Assembly (NCBI GenBank): GCA_902492455.1
Contig: CABULH010000014.1
Location: 1-64,000, forward strand
DNA length: 64,000 bases
Source: an uncultured Oscillospiraceae bacterium
GTDB lineage: Bacteria > Bacillota > Clostridia > Oscillospirales > Acutalibacteraceae
Direction of reading: 5' to 3'
Numbering within the stretch: the stretch's first letter is position 1; the number at the start of each line of letters is the position of its first letter. Positions 15,647-23,945 of the stretch are shown here, one piece after another. Below the pieces are notes generated by a model. The model did not search any database. It worked only from the letters and a program-made list of their open reading frames with translations, and was not told the DNA's origin. The position numbers were made by a program, and so were the translations under genes.

Positions 15647-16969
15647 TTAGTCGTTTAGTTCATGAATCTGATTCATCGTCAGGCCGGTGATCAGCTTGGG
15701 ATAGAAATAGGTGGATTTCTGCGGCATTTTTTCGCCCGCCGCAGCCACGTCCCGGATTTCCTCCACCCGGGTGGGGTTGAGGATAAAGGCGCACTGGTAA
15801 GCGCCGGCGTTCACGTCGTCCAACGCTTCCCGCAGGCTGCGGGTATAGGTGAGATTGGTCTGGTTGGCCATATTGGCTTTATCGATGCCCATCAGCCGTT
15901 CCAGGATCAGGGTGTGAAGCACATTGACATCCAGGCCCTGCGAGGCGGCGGAAAGACCGGGCAGCGCTTCGCTCATCACAGACGGATCCCGCAGGGTCAG
16001 CAGGGTAAAGGTGTCTCCACCGGTGTAAAAACCGAAAGCCTTGCGGCGTTCCTGATAGGCATGCTCCAGGGATTCATCCAGAGAGTCCACCGCCAGGCCA
16101 GGCTGAACATCAAAATATCCGGCGCAGTCCGCCAGCAGCTTATCGGGATCAAAGTCCGGGATGCCCCGCACCAAACGATGGGTGGGGAAGACTACCAGAC
16201 CGGGATGACTCATTTCCACCAGCATCATCATCACATAATCAGAATCCGCGCCAACAGGCACGCCCTGCTCCCGCAGCCAATTGCGGTAGTTGATGGCCGT
16301 CTCATATCGATGGTGGCCGTCGGCGATGTACAGTTTGGTATCCGCAAACCGACGGCAAATGGCCTGGATGATGCCTTCGTCGGTGATGGCCCACAGCCGG
16401 TGGGTCAGGCCCGCTTCATCGGTCAGTTCACTGATGGGCTGTTCACGGGCGGCCAATGCCAGAATATCCAGCGTTTCGCTTTCACCGCCGTCATCCATGT
16501 ACAGGGCATAAATATCGCTGAAATTGCAGCCGGTGGCCTTCATTAAATTCAGCCGGTCGGTTTTGGCCTTGGACAGCGTCTCTTCATGAGGCAGGACGAT
16601 GCCTTTGGAAAACTCCTCCAGATGCACCTGAGCGATGAGACCCGCTACACTGCGGCGGCCGCTATCTGCTGTGCTGATGTCACTGCGGCCCTCCAGATCG
16701 AATTCAATCTCATAGATATACAGGGCGGGCTGATCATCCTTCCTTAAAATCCCGTCCCGCAGCCATTCTCCAAGCACATTTCCCGCGGCGGCATACGGGT
16801 CTTCTCCATCCCGGGGCAGCTCCAGCCGGATAATATTGTGGGGATTGCGTTTCAGATAGGAGAGTCGCTGGGATTCGCTGATAATATCATAGGGTGGGCA
16901 GGTCAGTTCCTGCAGCCGTCCGGCGGCATCCGTAAACCGCAGCGCACGAAAAGGTCGGATTTCAGCCAT
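15647..16969 (-). CDS. DUF1015 family protein
   Basis: The 440-residue cytoplasmic protein belongs to the DUF1015 family, identified from AEIRPFRALRF, TCPPYDIISESQR, the LPHEETLSKAKTDRLNLM segment and the signature DGHHRYETAINYR. Some members of this family are reported as ATP/ADP-dependent serine kinases (SerK type), which would fit the conserved DGHHR motif, but that assignment for this gene is inference. The start at 16969 has a GGAGGA ribosome site 8 bases upstream; the longer frame upstream has none. Confidence 0.85.
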   Translation of the reverse strand: MAEIRPFRALRFTDAAGRLQELTCPPYDIISESQRLSYLKRNPHNIIRLELPRDGEDPYAAAGNVLGEWLRDGILRKDDQPALYIYEIEFDLEGRSDISTADSGRRSVAGLIAQVHLEEFSKGIVLPHEETLSKAKTDRLNLMKATGCNFSDIYALYMDDGGESETLDILALAAREQPISELTDEAGLTHRLWAITDEGIIQAICRRFADTKLYIADGHHRYETAINYRNWLREQGVPVGADSDYVMMMLVEMSHPGLVVFPTHRLVRGIPDFDPDKLLADCAGYFDVQPGLAVDSLDESLEHAYQERRKAFGFYTGGDTFTLLTLRDPSVMSEALPGLSAASQGLDVNVLHTLILERLMGIDKANMANQTNLTYTRSLREALDDVNAGAYQCAFILNPTRVEEIRDVAAAGEKMPQKSTYFYPKLITGLTMNQIHELND

Positions 16970-17068
16970 ATTGATATTCCTCCTGCATTTCTCATGCTTC
17001 TTAATGCTTCCTATTTTACCCGGCCTCATGGCCGCCGTCAAGCTTTATTCGGAAAGCAGCCCGTCGGC

Positions 17069-17107
17069 TTTACCAGCATAGTGCATTATGATATAATGCA
17101 CTATGCT
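17069..17107 (+). promoter_or_regulatory. Promoter embedded in a 15-bp inverted repeat
   Basis: TTTACC at 17069-17074, 17 bases, and a perfect TATAAT at 17092-17097 form a plausible promoter. A perfect 15-bp inverted repeat (17075-17089 and 17093-17107, 3-base spacer) covers the spacer and the -10 box, as an operator would. Confidence 0.6.
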
Positions 17108-17253
17108 GAAGCGGAGGAAAACCATCGGCATTCAGAACCGGCAGTTTGACCCTCCCCTCATATTGAGATCGTCGTTGGAAATAGAATCCTGACAGCAATC
17201 CTCTGCGGCAAGCCGCCGGACATTCGGTGCCGGCGGCCCGCAGAGTTTTTTTT
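17104..17253 (+). ncRNA. Possible small RNA or leaderless micro-ORF transcript
   Basis: A promoter with an operator-like repeat lies just upstream and a strong intrinsic terminator ends the unit, defining a transcript of about 150 bases. A 29-codon frame starting MLKRRKTIGIQNRQ lies inside (17104-17193) but has no ribosome site. No known RNA family was recognised. Confidence 0.4.
17201..17253 (+). terminator. Strong plus-strand intrinsic terminator
   Basis: CTCTGCGGC and CCGCCGG pair with CCGGCGG and CCGCAGAG to form a long GC-rich hairpin, followed by T8 on the plus strand only. The next gene downstream is on the minus strand, so this ends a plus-strand transcript from the preceding short unit. 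Confidence 0.85.
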
Positions 17254-17268
17254 GACGGAATTATGGCG

Positions 17269-17517
17269 TTATGGCGCCTCATCCCGCAGTTTCTGCAGAC
17301 AGCTTTTGCAGAAGGGCCTGTCCTGCGCCATTACGATATTGTCCTCCGTACCGCAGATCAGGCAGCCGGGCCTGTACTTCCGAACCAGCATCCCCTCTTC
17401 ATAGGCCAGAATCTCCACTTGGGTATCCTGGTGAATATCAAAGGCGTTACAGAAGGCTTTGGGAAGGACAATGCGGCCAAGGGCGTCGACGCGGCGAACA
17501 ATACCAATCATTTTCAT
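17269..17517 (-). CDS. AbrB/SpoVT-type regulator with zinc ribbon
   Basis: The 82-residue protein has an N-terminal swapped-hairpin AbrB DNA-binding domain (MIGIVRRVDALGRIVLPKAF, residues 3-45), close to transition-state regulators. A C-terminal ribbon with CLICG and CKSC pairs separated by about 15 residues is likely to bind zinc. It is divergent from an XRE regulator across a 202-base region that contains an inverted repeat. A paralogue with the same layout lies at 38977-39210. Confidence 0.9.
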   Translation of the reverse strand: MKMIGIVRRVDALGRIVLPKAFCNAFDIHQDTQVEILAYEEGMLVRKYRPGCLICGTEDNIVMAQDRPFCKSCLQKLRDEAP

Positions 17518-17571
17518 ATGATCTTCTACCCCTTTTTTACAGGTTGCCGAAAACGTTGTATCCTCCTGAAA

Positions 17572-17596
17572 TTAGAATAATCCTCTACTATTCTAA
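17572..17596. promoter_or_regulatory. Inverted repeat in the AbrB/XRE divergent region
   Basis: TTAGAATA (17572-17579) and TATTCTAA (17589-17596) form a perfect 8-bp inverted repeat with a 9-base spacer, a candidate operator for one of the flanking regulators. A TATAAT at 17648-17653 is a likely -10 box for the plus-strand XRE gene. Confidence 0.5.
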
Positions 17597-17719
17597 CATA
17601 TTATGGATTAATTGATCTACTTTTTCTGCGCGAAACATTTTTAAATTTATAATGACGTTGTGGAGGGAAAGAGGAACGCAGGGGTCCATAAATTTAATAT
17701 GGAACGGCGGTGCAAAAGT

Positions 17720-18037
17720 ATGGTGGGTGAAAGGCTGTATGATTTGCGCAAGGACGCAGGTCTGACACAAAAGCAGCTGGGCGAGATCCTGAACGTCAAC
17801 CATCACTCGATTTCCTCTTATGAAAGAAACAAAAGCGAACCTCCGGACATTGTCAAAATCAAAATAGCGCAGTATTTCCGCGTCAGCATGGATTATCTGT
17901 TAGGGTTATCGGAGGATAAACAGCCGTATCCCTTGGATAATCAAACGGTACGGCTGCTGGCAGGTTTTTCGGATTTTAAGCGCCGGGAGGTGAAAAACTA
18001 CATCCTTTACCTCAACGGGAAGGATGAAGCAGAATAA
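17720..18037 (+). CDS. XRE-family helix-turn-helix regulator
   Basis: The 105-residue protein has an N-terminal Cro/CI-type domain (LYDLRKDAGLTQKQLGEIL, then NHHSISSYERNKSEP, with VSMDYLLGLSED) and a short C-terminal tail (RREVKNYILYLNGKDEAE). It lies divergent from an AbrB-type gene. The start at 17720 follows a weak GGCGGTG site; further in-frame starts at 17660 (GTG) and 17699 lack a better site. It is probably a repressor of its own region. Confidence 0.85.
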   Translation: MVGERLYDLRKDAGLTQKQLGEILNVNHHSISSYERNKSEPPDIVKIKIAQYFRVSMDYLLGLSEDKQPYPLDNQTVRLLAGFSDFKRREVKNYILYLNGKDEAE

Positions 18038-18287
18038 CGTACTTTTTGAGCTTGTCTCACTTTTACAACCGATTATACCGTCTTCCGCGCATAAAATCAA
18101 TGTAAAAGCCCTGGCAGCCTCCATGGAATTTTAAAGACAGGATTGAGGATTCATTTATTAAGAACAAAAGATATCCGGAAAGGTGTGTTTTCTTCACCTT
18201 GCCGGAATGAATACGGAAAATCAGCCGATTCTATTGAGGGGCCAGCAAAACGTGCCGGCAGCTGTTTGCCGGAATGGAGGGAGCGAT
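18038..18287. other. Intergenic region between two XRE genes
   Basis: A short hairpin (TGCCGGCAGC against GTTTGCCGGAA) lies near 18253-18273 close to the next ribosome site. No convincing promoter pair or terminator was found. Confidence 0.3.
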
Positions 18288-18566
18288 ATGCCGAGACCAC
18301 GGGGAGAATCGGGGGAGAGGAATATTATCAGCGGGCGGCTGAAACAGCTGAGAGCGAGAGAGAAGCTTTCTCAGCGGGATCTGGCCTGCGCGCTGCAGTG
18401 TCGGGGGCTGGATTTGGATAAAAATGTGATTACCCGCATCGAAACCAATAAACGGTATGTAACGGATCTGGAGCTGAAAGGTATCGCCGACTTTTTCGGT
18501 GTTTCCTATGATTACCTGCTGGGTGGCGGAGAGAAGCAGACAGATCCGCCGCCGCTTGAGCCCTAA
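18288..18566 (+). CDS. XRE-family helix-turn-helix regulator
   Basis: The 92-residue protein has a Cro/CI-type domain: SGRLKQLRAREKLSQRDLAC, then KNVITRIETNKRYVTDLEL and ADFFGVSYDYLLGGGE, followed by a short Pro-rich tail. It starts at 18288, 4 bases after GGAGGGAG. A terminator follows. Its target is unknown; it lies upstream of nrdD but a terminator and an independent nrdD promoter separate them. Confidence 0.87.
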   Translation: MPRPRGESGERNIISGRLKQLRAREKLSQRDLACALQCRGLDLDKNVITRIETNKRYVTDLELKGIADFFGVSYDYLLGGGEKQTDPPPLEP

Positions 18567-18597
18567 CAAGCAGAAACGGGCAGAGGCGCCGACACCA

Positions 18598-18628
18598 AGC
18601 CGAGGCTGTATGGCCTCGGCTTTTTTGT
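18598..18628 (+). terminator. Terminator after the second XRE gene
   Basis: AAGCCGAGGC pairs with GCCTCGGCTT around a 6-base loop and is followed by a T run. Confidence 0.88.
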
Positions 18629-18690
18629 CGCCGCGTCGCGATTCTTACAGGAAACTTTCGTTTTCAGAATGGCAAAATGCGGAATTAGGA

Positions 18691-18719
18691 TTGCTTTTAA
18701 ATACAACATGTGCTATAAT
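18691..18719 (+). promoter_or_regulatory. Promoter of nrdDG
   Basis: TTGCTT at 18691-18696, a 17-base spacer and TATAAT at 18714-18719 precede nrdD. This puts the longer in-frame starts upstream of the transcript. Confidence 0.7.
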
Positions 18720-18732
18720 CTACTCCCGCACG

Positions 18733-18748
18733 GCACTATATATAGATT
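18733..18748 (+). promoter_or_regulatory. NrdR box in front of nrdD
   Basis: The core CTATATATAG at 18736-18745 matches the NrdR consensus CWATATATWG at all ten positions. A degenerate second copy (6 of 10) lies 32 bases upstream at 18704-18713, overlapping the promoter spacer. NrdR represses ribonucleotide reductase genes when dATP is plentiful. Confidence 0.7.
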
Positions 18749-18777
18749 ATCTTTTCAACATAGGAGAGGCGGACAAG

Positions 18778-20937
18778 ATGAAGATTATCAAGCGGAACGG
18801 CTCGGAGGCGGCTTTCGACATCGCGAAGATTTCCACTGCCATCACCAAGGCCAACATGGCGGTGGAGGAGAAGGGACGCATGACGCCGATGCAGATTCAG
18901 CGCATCGCGGAAAGCGTGGTTCTCTCCTGTGAGCGGCTGGGCCGCTCCCCCAGCGTGGAGGAAGTGCAGGATCTGGTGGAGCATCAGATCATGGCTCACG
19001 GTGCTTTTGAGGTGGCGAAGGCGTATATCACCTATCGGTACACCCGTTCTCTGGTTCGCCAGTCCAACACCACCGATGACAAAATCCTCAGCCTGATCGA
19101 ATGCAACAATGAGGAAGCCAAGCAGGAAAATTCCAATAAAAATCCCGTGGTCAATTCCACCCAGCGGGATTATATGGCGGGGGAGGTTTCCCGGGATATC
19201 ACCAACCGCATTCTGCTGCCTCAGGATATTGTGGAGGCGCACAATGAGGGAATCATCCACTTCCATGACACCGACTATTACGCCCAGCATATGCACAACT
19301 GTGATTTGGTGAATCTGGAGGATATGTTGCAGAACGGCACGGTGATTACCGGAACGCTGATCGAACGGCCCCACAGCTTTTCCACCGCCTGCAACATCGC
19401 CACCCAGATCATCGCTCAGGTGGCCTCCAACCAGTATGGCGGCCAGTCGATTTCCCTGGCCCACCTGGCTCCCTTCGTGCAGGTCAGCCGGAAAAAGATC
19501 CGCCGGGATGTGCAGCGGGAAATCGATATAATCGGCGCTCAGGTGTCGGAGGAAAAGGTCGGCGCCATGGTGGAAGAGCGGCTGCGCGATGAAATCCGCC
19601 GGGGCGTCCAGACCATTCAGTATCAGGTGGTGACACTTCTCACTACCAATGGACAAGCCCCCTTTGTGACGGTATTCATGTATTTGAATGAGGCCAAAAA
19701 CGAGCAGGAAAAGCGGGATTTGGCCGTCATCATCGAAGAGGTGCTGGAACAGCGGTATCAAGGGGTGAAAAATGAGCAGGGCGTGTGGGTTACCCCCGCT
19801 TTCCCCAAGCTGATCTATGTGCTGGAAGAAGATAATATCCGGGAGGATGCCCCCTACTATTATCTGACCCGCATCGCTGCCAAGTGTACCGCTAAGCGTC
19901 TGGTGCCTGATTACATATCCGAAAAGAAGATGAAGGAACTCAAGGAGGGCAACTGCTTCCCTGTCATGGGCTGCCGCAGCGCCCTGTCCCCCTGGAAGGA
20001 TGAAAACGGGAATTACAAGTTTTACGGCCGTTTCAACCAGGGTGTGGTCACCCTGAACCTGGTGGATATCGCGCTCTCCTCCGAGGGAGACCGGGAGAAA
20101 TTCTGGAAGATATTTGACGAGCGGCTGGAGCTGTGCTACCGGGCGCTGATGTGCCGCCATGAGCGGCTGAGGGGAACCCTGTCCGATGCCGCCCCCATCC
20201 TGTGGCAGTACGGCGCCTGTGCCCGGCTGAAGAAGGGGGAACCCATCGACAAGCTGCTGGTGGGCGGGTATTCCACCATCTCTCTGGGGTATGCGGGACT
20301 GTGCGAATGCGTTCGCTATATGACGGGAAAATCCCATACCGATCCCTCCGCCACCCCCTTTGCGCTGGAGATCATGCGCTATATGAATGCCGCCTGCGAC
20401 CGCTGGAAAGCGGAAACCTCCATCGGTTTCGGTATTTACGGCACTCCTCTGGAATCCACTACCTATAAATTCGCCAAATGCCTCCAGCGGCGCTTTGGGG
20501 TCATCGAAGGGGTCACCGACAAGGGATATATCACCAACAGCTATCATGTCCATGTCACCGAGGAAATCGACGCCTTCGAGAAGCTGCGCTTTGAGGCCCA
20601 GTTCCAGGCCCTGTCCACCGGCGGCGCCATCAGCTATGTGGAGGTGCCCAATATGCAGCACAATCTGGAGGCGGTGCTGCAGATCATCCGCTTTATCTAC
20701 GACAACATCATGTATGCCGAGCTGAACACCAAAAGCGACTACTGCCAGCTTTGCGGCTGGGACGGCGAGATCGAGATTCGGGAGGAGGACGGCAAGCTGG
20801 TGTGGACCTGCCCCCAATGCGGCAACCAGGATCAGAACACCATGAACGTCGCCCGCCGCACCTGCGGTTACATCGGTACCCAGTTCTGGAATCAGGGGCG
20901 CACCCAGGAAATCAAGGAACGGGTCATGCATCTTTGA
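18778..20937 (+). CDS. nrdD: Anaerobic (class III) ribonucleoside-triphosphate reductase
   Basis: NrdD makes deoxyribonucleotides without oxygen using a glycyl radical. The 719 residues start with an ATP-cone (KIIKRNGSEAAFDIAKISTA, about 1-95) for allosteric control. The catalytic barrel follows, with NSTQRDYMAGEVSRDITNRI and CRSALSPW. A zinc site is formed by CQLCGWDG and CPQCGNQ, and the radical loop RRTCGYIGTQFW carries Gly697. The start at 18778 follows AGGAGAGG. The activase nrdG is 21 bases downstream. An NrdR box lies in the 5' region. Confidence 0.97.
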   Translation: MKIIKRNGSEAAFDIAKISTAITKANMAVEEKGRMTPMQIQRIAESVVLSCERLGRSPSVEEVQDLVEHQIMAHGAFEVAKAYITYRYTRSLVRQSNTTDDKILSLIECNNEEAKQENSNKNPVVNSTQRDYMAGEVSRDITNRILLPQDIVEAHNEGIIHFHDTDYYAQHMHNCDLVNLEDMLQNGTVITGTLIERPHSFSTACNIATQIIAQVASNQYGGQSISLAHLAPFVQVSRKKIRRDVQREIDIIGAQVSEEKVGAMVEERLRDEIRRGVQTIQYQVVTLLTTNGQAPFVTVFMYLNEAKNEQEKRDLAVIIEEVLEQRYQGVKNEQGVWVTPAFPKLIYVLEEDNIREDAPYYYLTRIAAKCTAKRLVPDYISEKKMKELKEGNCFPVMGCRSALSPWKDENGNYKFYGRFNQGVVTLNLVDIALSSEGDREKFWKIFDERLELCYRALMCRHERLRGTLSDAAPILWQYGACARLKKGEPIDKLLVGGYSTISLGYAGLCECVRYMTGKSHTDPSATPFALEIMRYMNAACDRWKAETSIGFGIYGTPLESTTYKFAKCLQRRFGVIEGVTDKGYITNSYHVHVTEEIDAFEKLRFEAQFQALSTGGAISYVEVPNMQHNLEAVLQIIRFIYDNIMYAELNTKSDYCQLCGWDGEIEIREEDGKLVWTCPQCGNQDQNTMNVARRTCGYIGTQFWNQGRTQEIKERVMHL

Positions 20938-20958
20938 TGATCTAAGGGAGGCTCCTTT

Positions 20959-21480
20959 ATGCATTACGGTGAAATAAAAAACTGCGACATCGCCAATGGA
21001 ATCGGGGTGCGGGTCTCCCTGTTTGTGTCCGGCTGCACCAACCGCTGTCCCCATTGTTTTCAGCCGCAGACCTGGGATTTTGCATACGGCCAGCCCTTTA
21101 CGCCGGAGACGGAGGAAACCCTGCTGCATCTGCTGGAGCCTGCGTATATCAACGGGCTGACGGTGCTGGGGGGAGAGCCTTTTGAACCGTCCAATCAGCG
21201 GGCGCTGCTGCCTTTTCTGCAGCGGATGCGGGAAGAATATCCCGGTAAAACCATTTGGGCGTTTTCCGGCTTTACCCTGGAGGAGCTGCGTCAGGAAGGC
21301 AGCCATCCCCGATGTGAGGCGACGGATGGCATCCTCCAGCTGCTGGATGTGCTGGTGGACGGCCGGTTCGTGGAGGAGAAAAAGGATATTTCTCTGCGGT
21401 TTCGGGGATCCTCCAATCAGCGGCTGATCGATATGAACCGCACCAGGGAGCAGGGGCGGATCGTTCTGTGGGACGAATAG
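20959..21480 (+). CDS. nrdG: Anaerobic ribonucleotide reductase activating protein
   Basis: NrdG is a radical-SAM enzyme that generates the glycyl radical on NrdD. The 173-residue protein has the iron-sulfur motif CTNRCPHC (Cys26, Cys30, Cys33), VLGGEPFEPSNQ after it, and a DGRFVEEKKDISLRFRGSSN segment typical of the family. It follows nrdD by 21 bases with an AAGGGAGG site, and a terminator lies just behind it. Confidence 0.96.
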   Translation: MHYGEIKNCDIANGIGVRVSLFVSGCTNRCPHCFQPQTWDFAYGQPFTPETEETLLHLLEPAYINGLTVLGGEPFEPSNQRALLPFLQRMREEYPGKTIWAFSGFTLEELRQEGSHPRCEATDGILQLLDVLVDGRFVEEKKDISLRFRGSSNQRLIDMNRTREQGRIVLWDE

Positions 21481-21497
21481 CAGAGAGCTGCGGCGAT

Positions 21498-21537
21498 AAA
21501 AGAGCTGACGGATTGAAACAATCCGTCAGCTCTTTTC
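21498..21537. terminator. Bidirectional terminator after nrdG
   Basis: AAGAGCTGACGGATT pairs with AATCCGTCAGCTCTT around a short loop, followed by TT; it separates nrdG from the convergent DUF2284 gene. Confidence 0.85.
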
Positions 21538-21542
21538 AAAAA

Positions 21543-22082
21543 TCAATGAAATAGAAACGCCCCGAAGTTGGTGACGGTGTTGGGGCCGTTGTGATAGGGC
21601 ATGCCGCAGGCTGCCGCCAGCCGGGACACCTGCATGCAGTAAGCCTCCAAAGAGGATATAGCCTTGTCCGGAAAACGGCAGGGCTTGTCTTCCACTTTAG
21701 CGCAGACCGGGCAGACGGAACAGCCGCCCGCTGTGAGAAGAAGGTATCCTGGTATTTGGTCTGCCACCCGGCTGCGAATGCGTTCCGCCGTTTCCCCAAA
21801 GCGCCGGCCGGCCGCCTCCATTCCCTCAAAATCAAAGGAATCCTCCATCTGTCCCACCGCTTGGAAGACCAAGGCGTATCGATATTGCCGCGCACGGGCG
21901 ATGACCTCGTCCGGTTCGCCCACCCCCGGCGGACAGGCCCAGTTTTTGCCGTAGCTGCCGCAGGCGTTGGCGGCGCAGTAGGCCCGCAGCCCTTTGTCAA
22001 AGGGAATTTGCGCTACCTCGATTACCGCCGCCCGGGCCGCGCCCTCCTCCAGACAGATATCCATCAGCACTTGTATATCCAT
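21543..22082 (-). CDS. DUF2284 predicted metal-binding protein
   Basis: The 179-residue cytoplasmic protein is rich in cysteines. CAANACGSYGKNWACPPG and GGCSVCPVCAKVEDKPCRFP carry most of them, suggesting a metal or iron-sulfur site, as proposed for the DUF2284 family. It ends with a conserved MPYHNGPNTVTNFGAF segment. It is the last gene of a minus-strand run with the metallo-beta-lactamase-fold gene (41 bases apart) and starts behind AGGAGC. The biochemical role is unknown. Confidence 0.85.
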   Translation of the reverse strand: MDIQVLMDICLEEGAARAAVIEVAQIPFDKGLRAYCAANACGSYGKNWACPPGVGEPDEVIARARQYRYALVFQAVGQMEDSFDFEGMEAAGRRFGETAERIRSRVADQIPGYLLLTAGGCSVCPVCAKVEDKPCRFPDKAISSLEAYCMQVSRLAAACGMPYHNGPNTVTNFGAFLFH

Positions 22083-22123
22083 GGTGAATCAGCTCCTATG
22101 TATGATTCGCTGTCGCGATCCAA

Positions 22124-22954
22124 TTATAGATTCCGAAGGGGCAGAACGCCCAGTCCATCCTTGGAAATCAAATGTTCGGAAATGCCCAGTTCTTCTACCC
22201 AGCGCCGGGTCTCCAGCGTTTGCCACGGACCGCTGTTTCTACCGCCGCCGCTGTCGTTTTCCCACAGCCAATTGGGTGTGGGCCACAGGCAGACGCGAGG
22301 GGCGACAGCCGCATAAAAGGCTTTGTTGACTCCGTACTGGCCGTGATGGGCCATCTGTACCACATCCGCCCGGATATCCTCTGGCGGCAGAGCTTTCAGT
22401 AAAGTATCTCCGGCCTCCTCTCCCAAGTCGCCGGTAAACAGCACCGACCGTCCCTTGTCCACCGTCAGACGAAACACCACGCTGCTGTTATTGACGGCGT
22501 TGGCCGTGATTTGCAGATCAGGTACCCGGAGTACCTGAAAGGTCATATCATCTATGACAAAGCGATCGTCTGCAGCCACCCGGGATATGCGGCTTCCGGC
22601 TATCTGCACCAGATTGGGAAGGCACTGAAGCGCATGGCCTCCCGCATCATGAGATGTCAGCCACTCGTGAGAGGGGAAATTGCAGAGAATACGATCCGCG
22701 GAAAATGCGCAACGCTTGTTTTCCAGCAGTTCGGTCAGAGCGCCGATATGATCGTCGTGAGCATGGGTGAGGAACCAGGCTTCCACCGCGGGTCGCGGAC
22801 CCGCCAGCTTTTCCAGCAGGGCCAGCAGCGCATCGGCGTCCGCCCGGCAGCCGCCATCCATGACGATCAGCCGCCCGGCGGCGGTACGCAGAACGTAGGA
22901 CATCATCTGACAGGAGGACTGGGCCGGCAGCTGATATAAACATGTGGTATTCAT
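22124..22954 (-). CDS. Metallo-beta-lactamase-fold hydrolase, ComEC-like
   Basis: The 276-residue soluble protein has the metal motif THAHDDHIG (His64, His66, Asp68, His69), FTGDLGEEAGD, and MAHHGQYGVN later, in the order seen in the hydrolase part of ComEC/Rec2. No membrane segment or signal peptide is present. Substrate is unknown; nucleic acid or phosphodiester hydrolysis is a family-based guess. It starts 15 bases after the preceding unknown gene and is probably cotranscribed. Confidence 0.85.
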   Translation of the reverse strand: MNTTCLYQLPAQSSCQMMSYVLRTAAGRLIVMDGGCRADADALLALLEKLAGPRPAVEAWFLTHAHDDHIGALTELLENKRCAFSADRILCNFPSHEWLTSHDAGGHALQCLPNLVQIAGSRISRVAADDRFVIDDMTFQVLRVPDLQITANAVNNSSVVFRLTVDKGRSVLFTGDLGEEAGDTLLKALPPEDIRADVVQMAHHGQYGVNKAFYAAVAPRVCLWPTPNWLWENDSGGGRNSGPWQTLETRRWVEELGISEHLISKDGLGVLPLRNL

Positions 22955-22969
22955 TTTTTCATTCCTTTA

Positions 22970-23725
22970 TCATATATTTTCCGGCGGGTTTGGTTCCCCG
23001 CTGTTTTTCTCGATATGATGAATGTCCGGCGCCGATGTAGGACGACGGAAAAGGGCGCCGATACAGGATATGGCGTGCCGTACCGCCTGAAGAGATTTAT
23101 CCCCCAATCCCTGCCGTACCCGGTTGGAAGCGTGGAAGTGAAGGTAGACCACGCCTTGCAGCTTGGCATCCTCTAAGGAGGAAAAACCGAAATCCGCCGC
23201 GTCGTCCAGCCCCAGCATCAGCCGCATTTCCGAGAATACCGCCCGTCCGCCCTGTTCCCCCCGGGCAAAGGCGTCGGCCAGTTCTTTGACTGAATATCCC
23301 TCGGTCAGCTGTTCCCGCCAGCGCAGGGCGTGGCCGTGGCAAGAAAACCACCAAAAGGAACGCCGGCGCCCGAATCCGCCCGGCGCGGAGATATAGGCAT
23401 CCCGCAGACGTCCGTCCACATACAGACGCAGCATCACACCGCCGTCGGCGCACATTATTCCCACTGCCTGAGAGCGAAGATGGCCGGTCAGGCTTTTGCC
23501 CAATCCATCCAGCGCCACAAGATCCAGCCGGTCGGCGCAGTCGTCGTAAACAAGGGTCCCTTTCTCCCGGCGGACAAAAGCCACTGTCCGTTCCGCACTG
23601 GCCTTTTCACAAGGGATCAGGCCCTGCCGCTCCATCTCCGCCGTAACCGCATAGATAATCCGTTCCCGTGCGGCTTCCACCGGTTCCTCCGGTCCCAGCT
23701 GCAGGCAGGCGTAGCTCAGCGACAT
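22970..23725 (-). CDS. Conserved-looking protein of unknown function
   Basis: The 251-residue protein has no signal peptide or membrane helix and no motif I recognise. It has an Arg-rich central stretch around GGFGRRRSFWWFSCHGHALRW. The start at 23725 has GGGAGGG 6 bases upstream; the earlier in-frame ATG at 23740 is formed by that ribosome site itself. It heads a minus-strand run with the hydrolase and DUF2284 genes and is divergent from nrdJ. Confidence 0.65.
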   Translation of the reverse strand: MSLSYACLQLGPEEPVEAARERIIYAVTAEMERQGLIPCEKASAERTVAFVRREKGTLVYDDCADRLDLVALDGLGKSLTGHLRSQAVGIMCADGGVMLRLYVDGRLRDAYISAPGGFGRRRSFWWFSCHGHALRWREQLTEGYSVKELADAFARGEQGGRAVFSEMRLMLGLDDAADFGFSSLEDAKLQGVVYLHFHASNRVRQGLGDKSLQAVRHAISCIGALFRRPTSAPDIHHIEKNSGEPNPPENI

Positions 23726-23828
23726 GACGCACCCTCCCATTCTTTTTATTTTTTATCATACCGCGGAATGCTGGAAAATTCCATCACATTTTGTGAACAA
23801 ATCATATTGACACCGTCAGATGGCAGTA

Positions 23829-23875
23829 ATACAATATGTAGTATCGACCGTCAAAAAAACACCAATATATTCCAA
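23829..23875 (+). promoter_or_regulatory. Tandem NrdR boxes in front of nrdJ
   Basis: Two boxes match CWATATATWG at 9 of 10 positions each: CAATATGTAG at 23832-23841 and CAATATATTC at 23863-23872. Their starts are exactly 31 bases apart, three helical turns, the spacing known for paired NrdR boxes. They also show that the nrdJ start must be downstream of them. Confidence 0.8.
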
Positions 23876-23945
23876 TTTACTGCATGGGTTTTCGCTGGAG
23901 CCCGTGGCAGAGGAACGACTTTGTTCAAAGAAAGGATTTGAAATC

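Noticed and set aside
18736..21306. 856-codon minus-strand open frame opposite nrdD and nrdG
   Set aside because: Both plus-strand genes are certain by active-site motifs; the antisense translation has no family features.
23820..23945. 42-codon N-terminal extension of NrdJ
   Set aside because: Both NrdR boxes lie in it, and the ATG at 23946 has a proper ribosome site.
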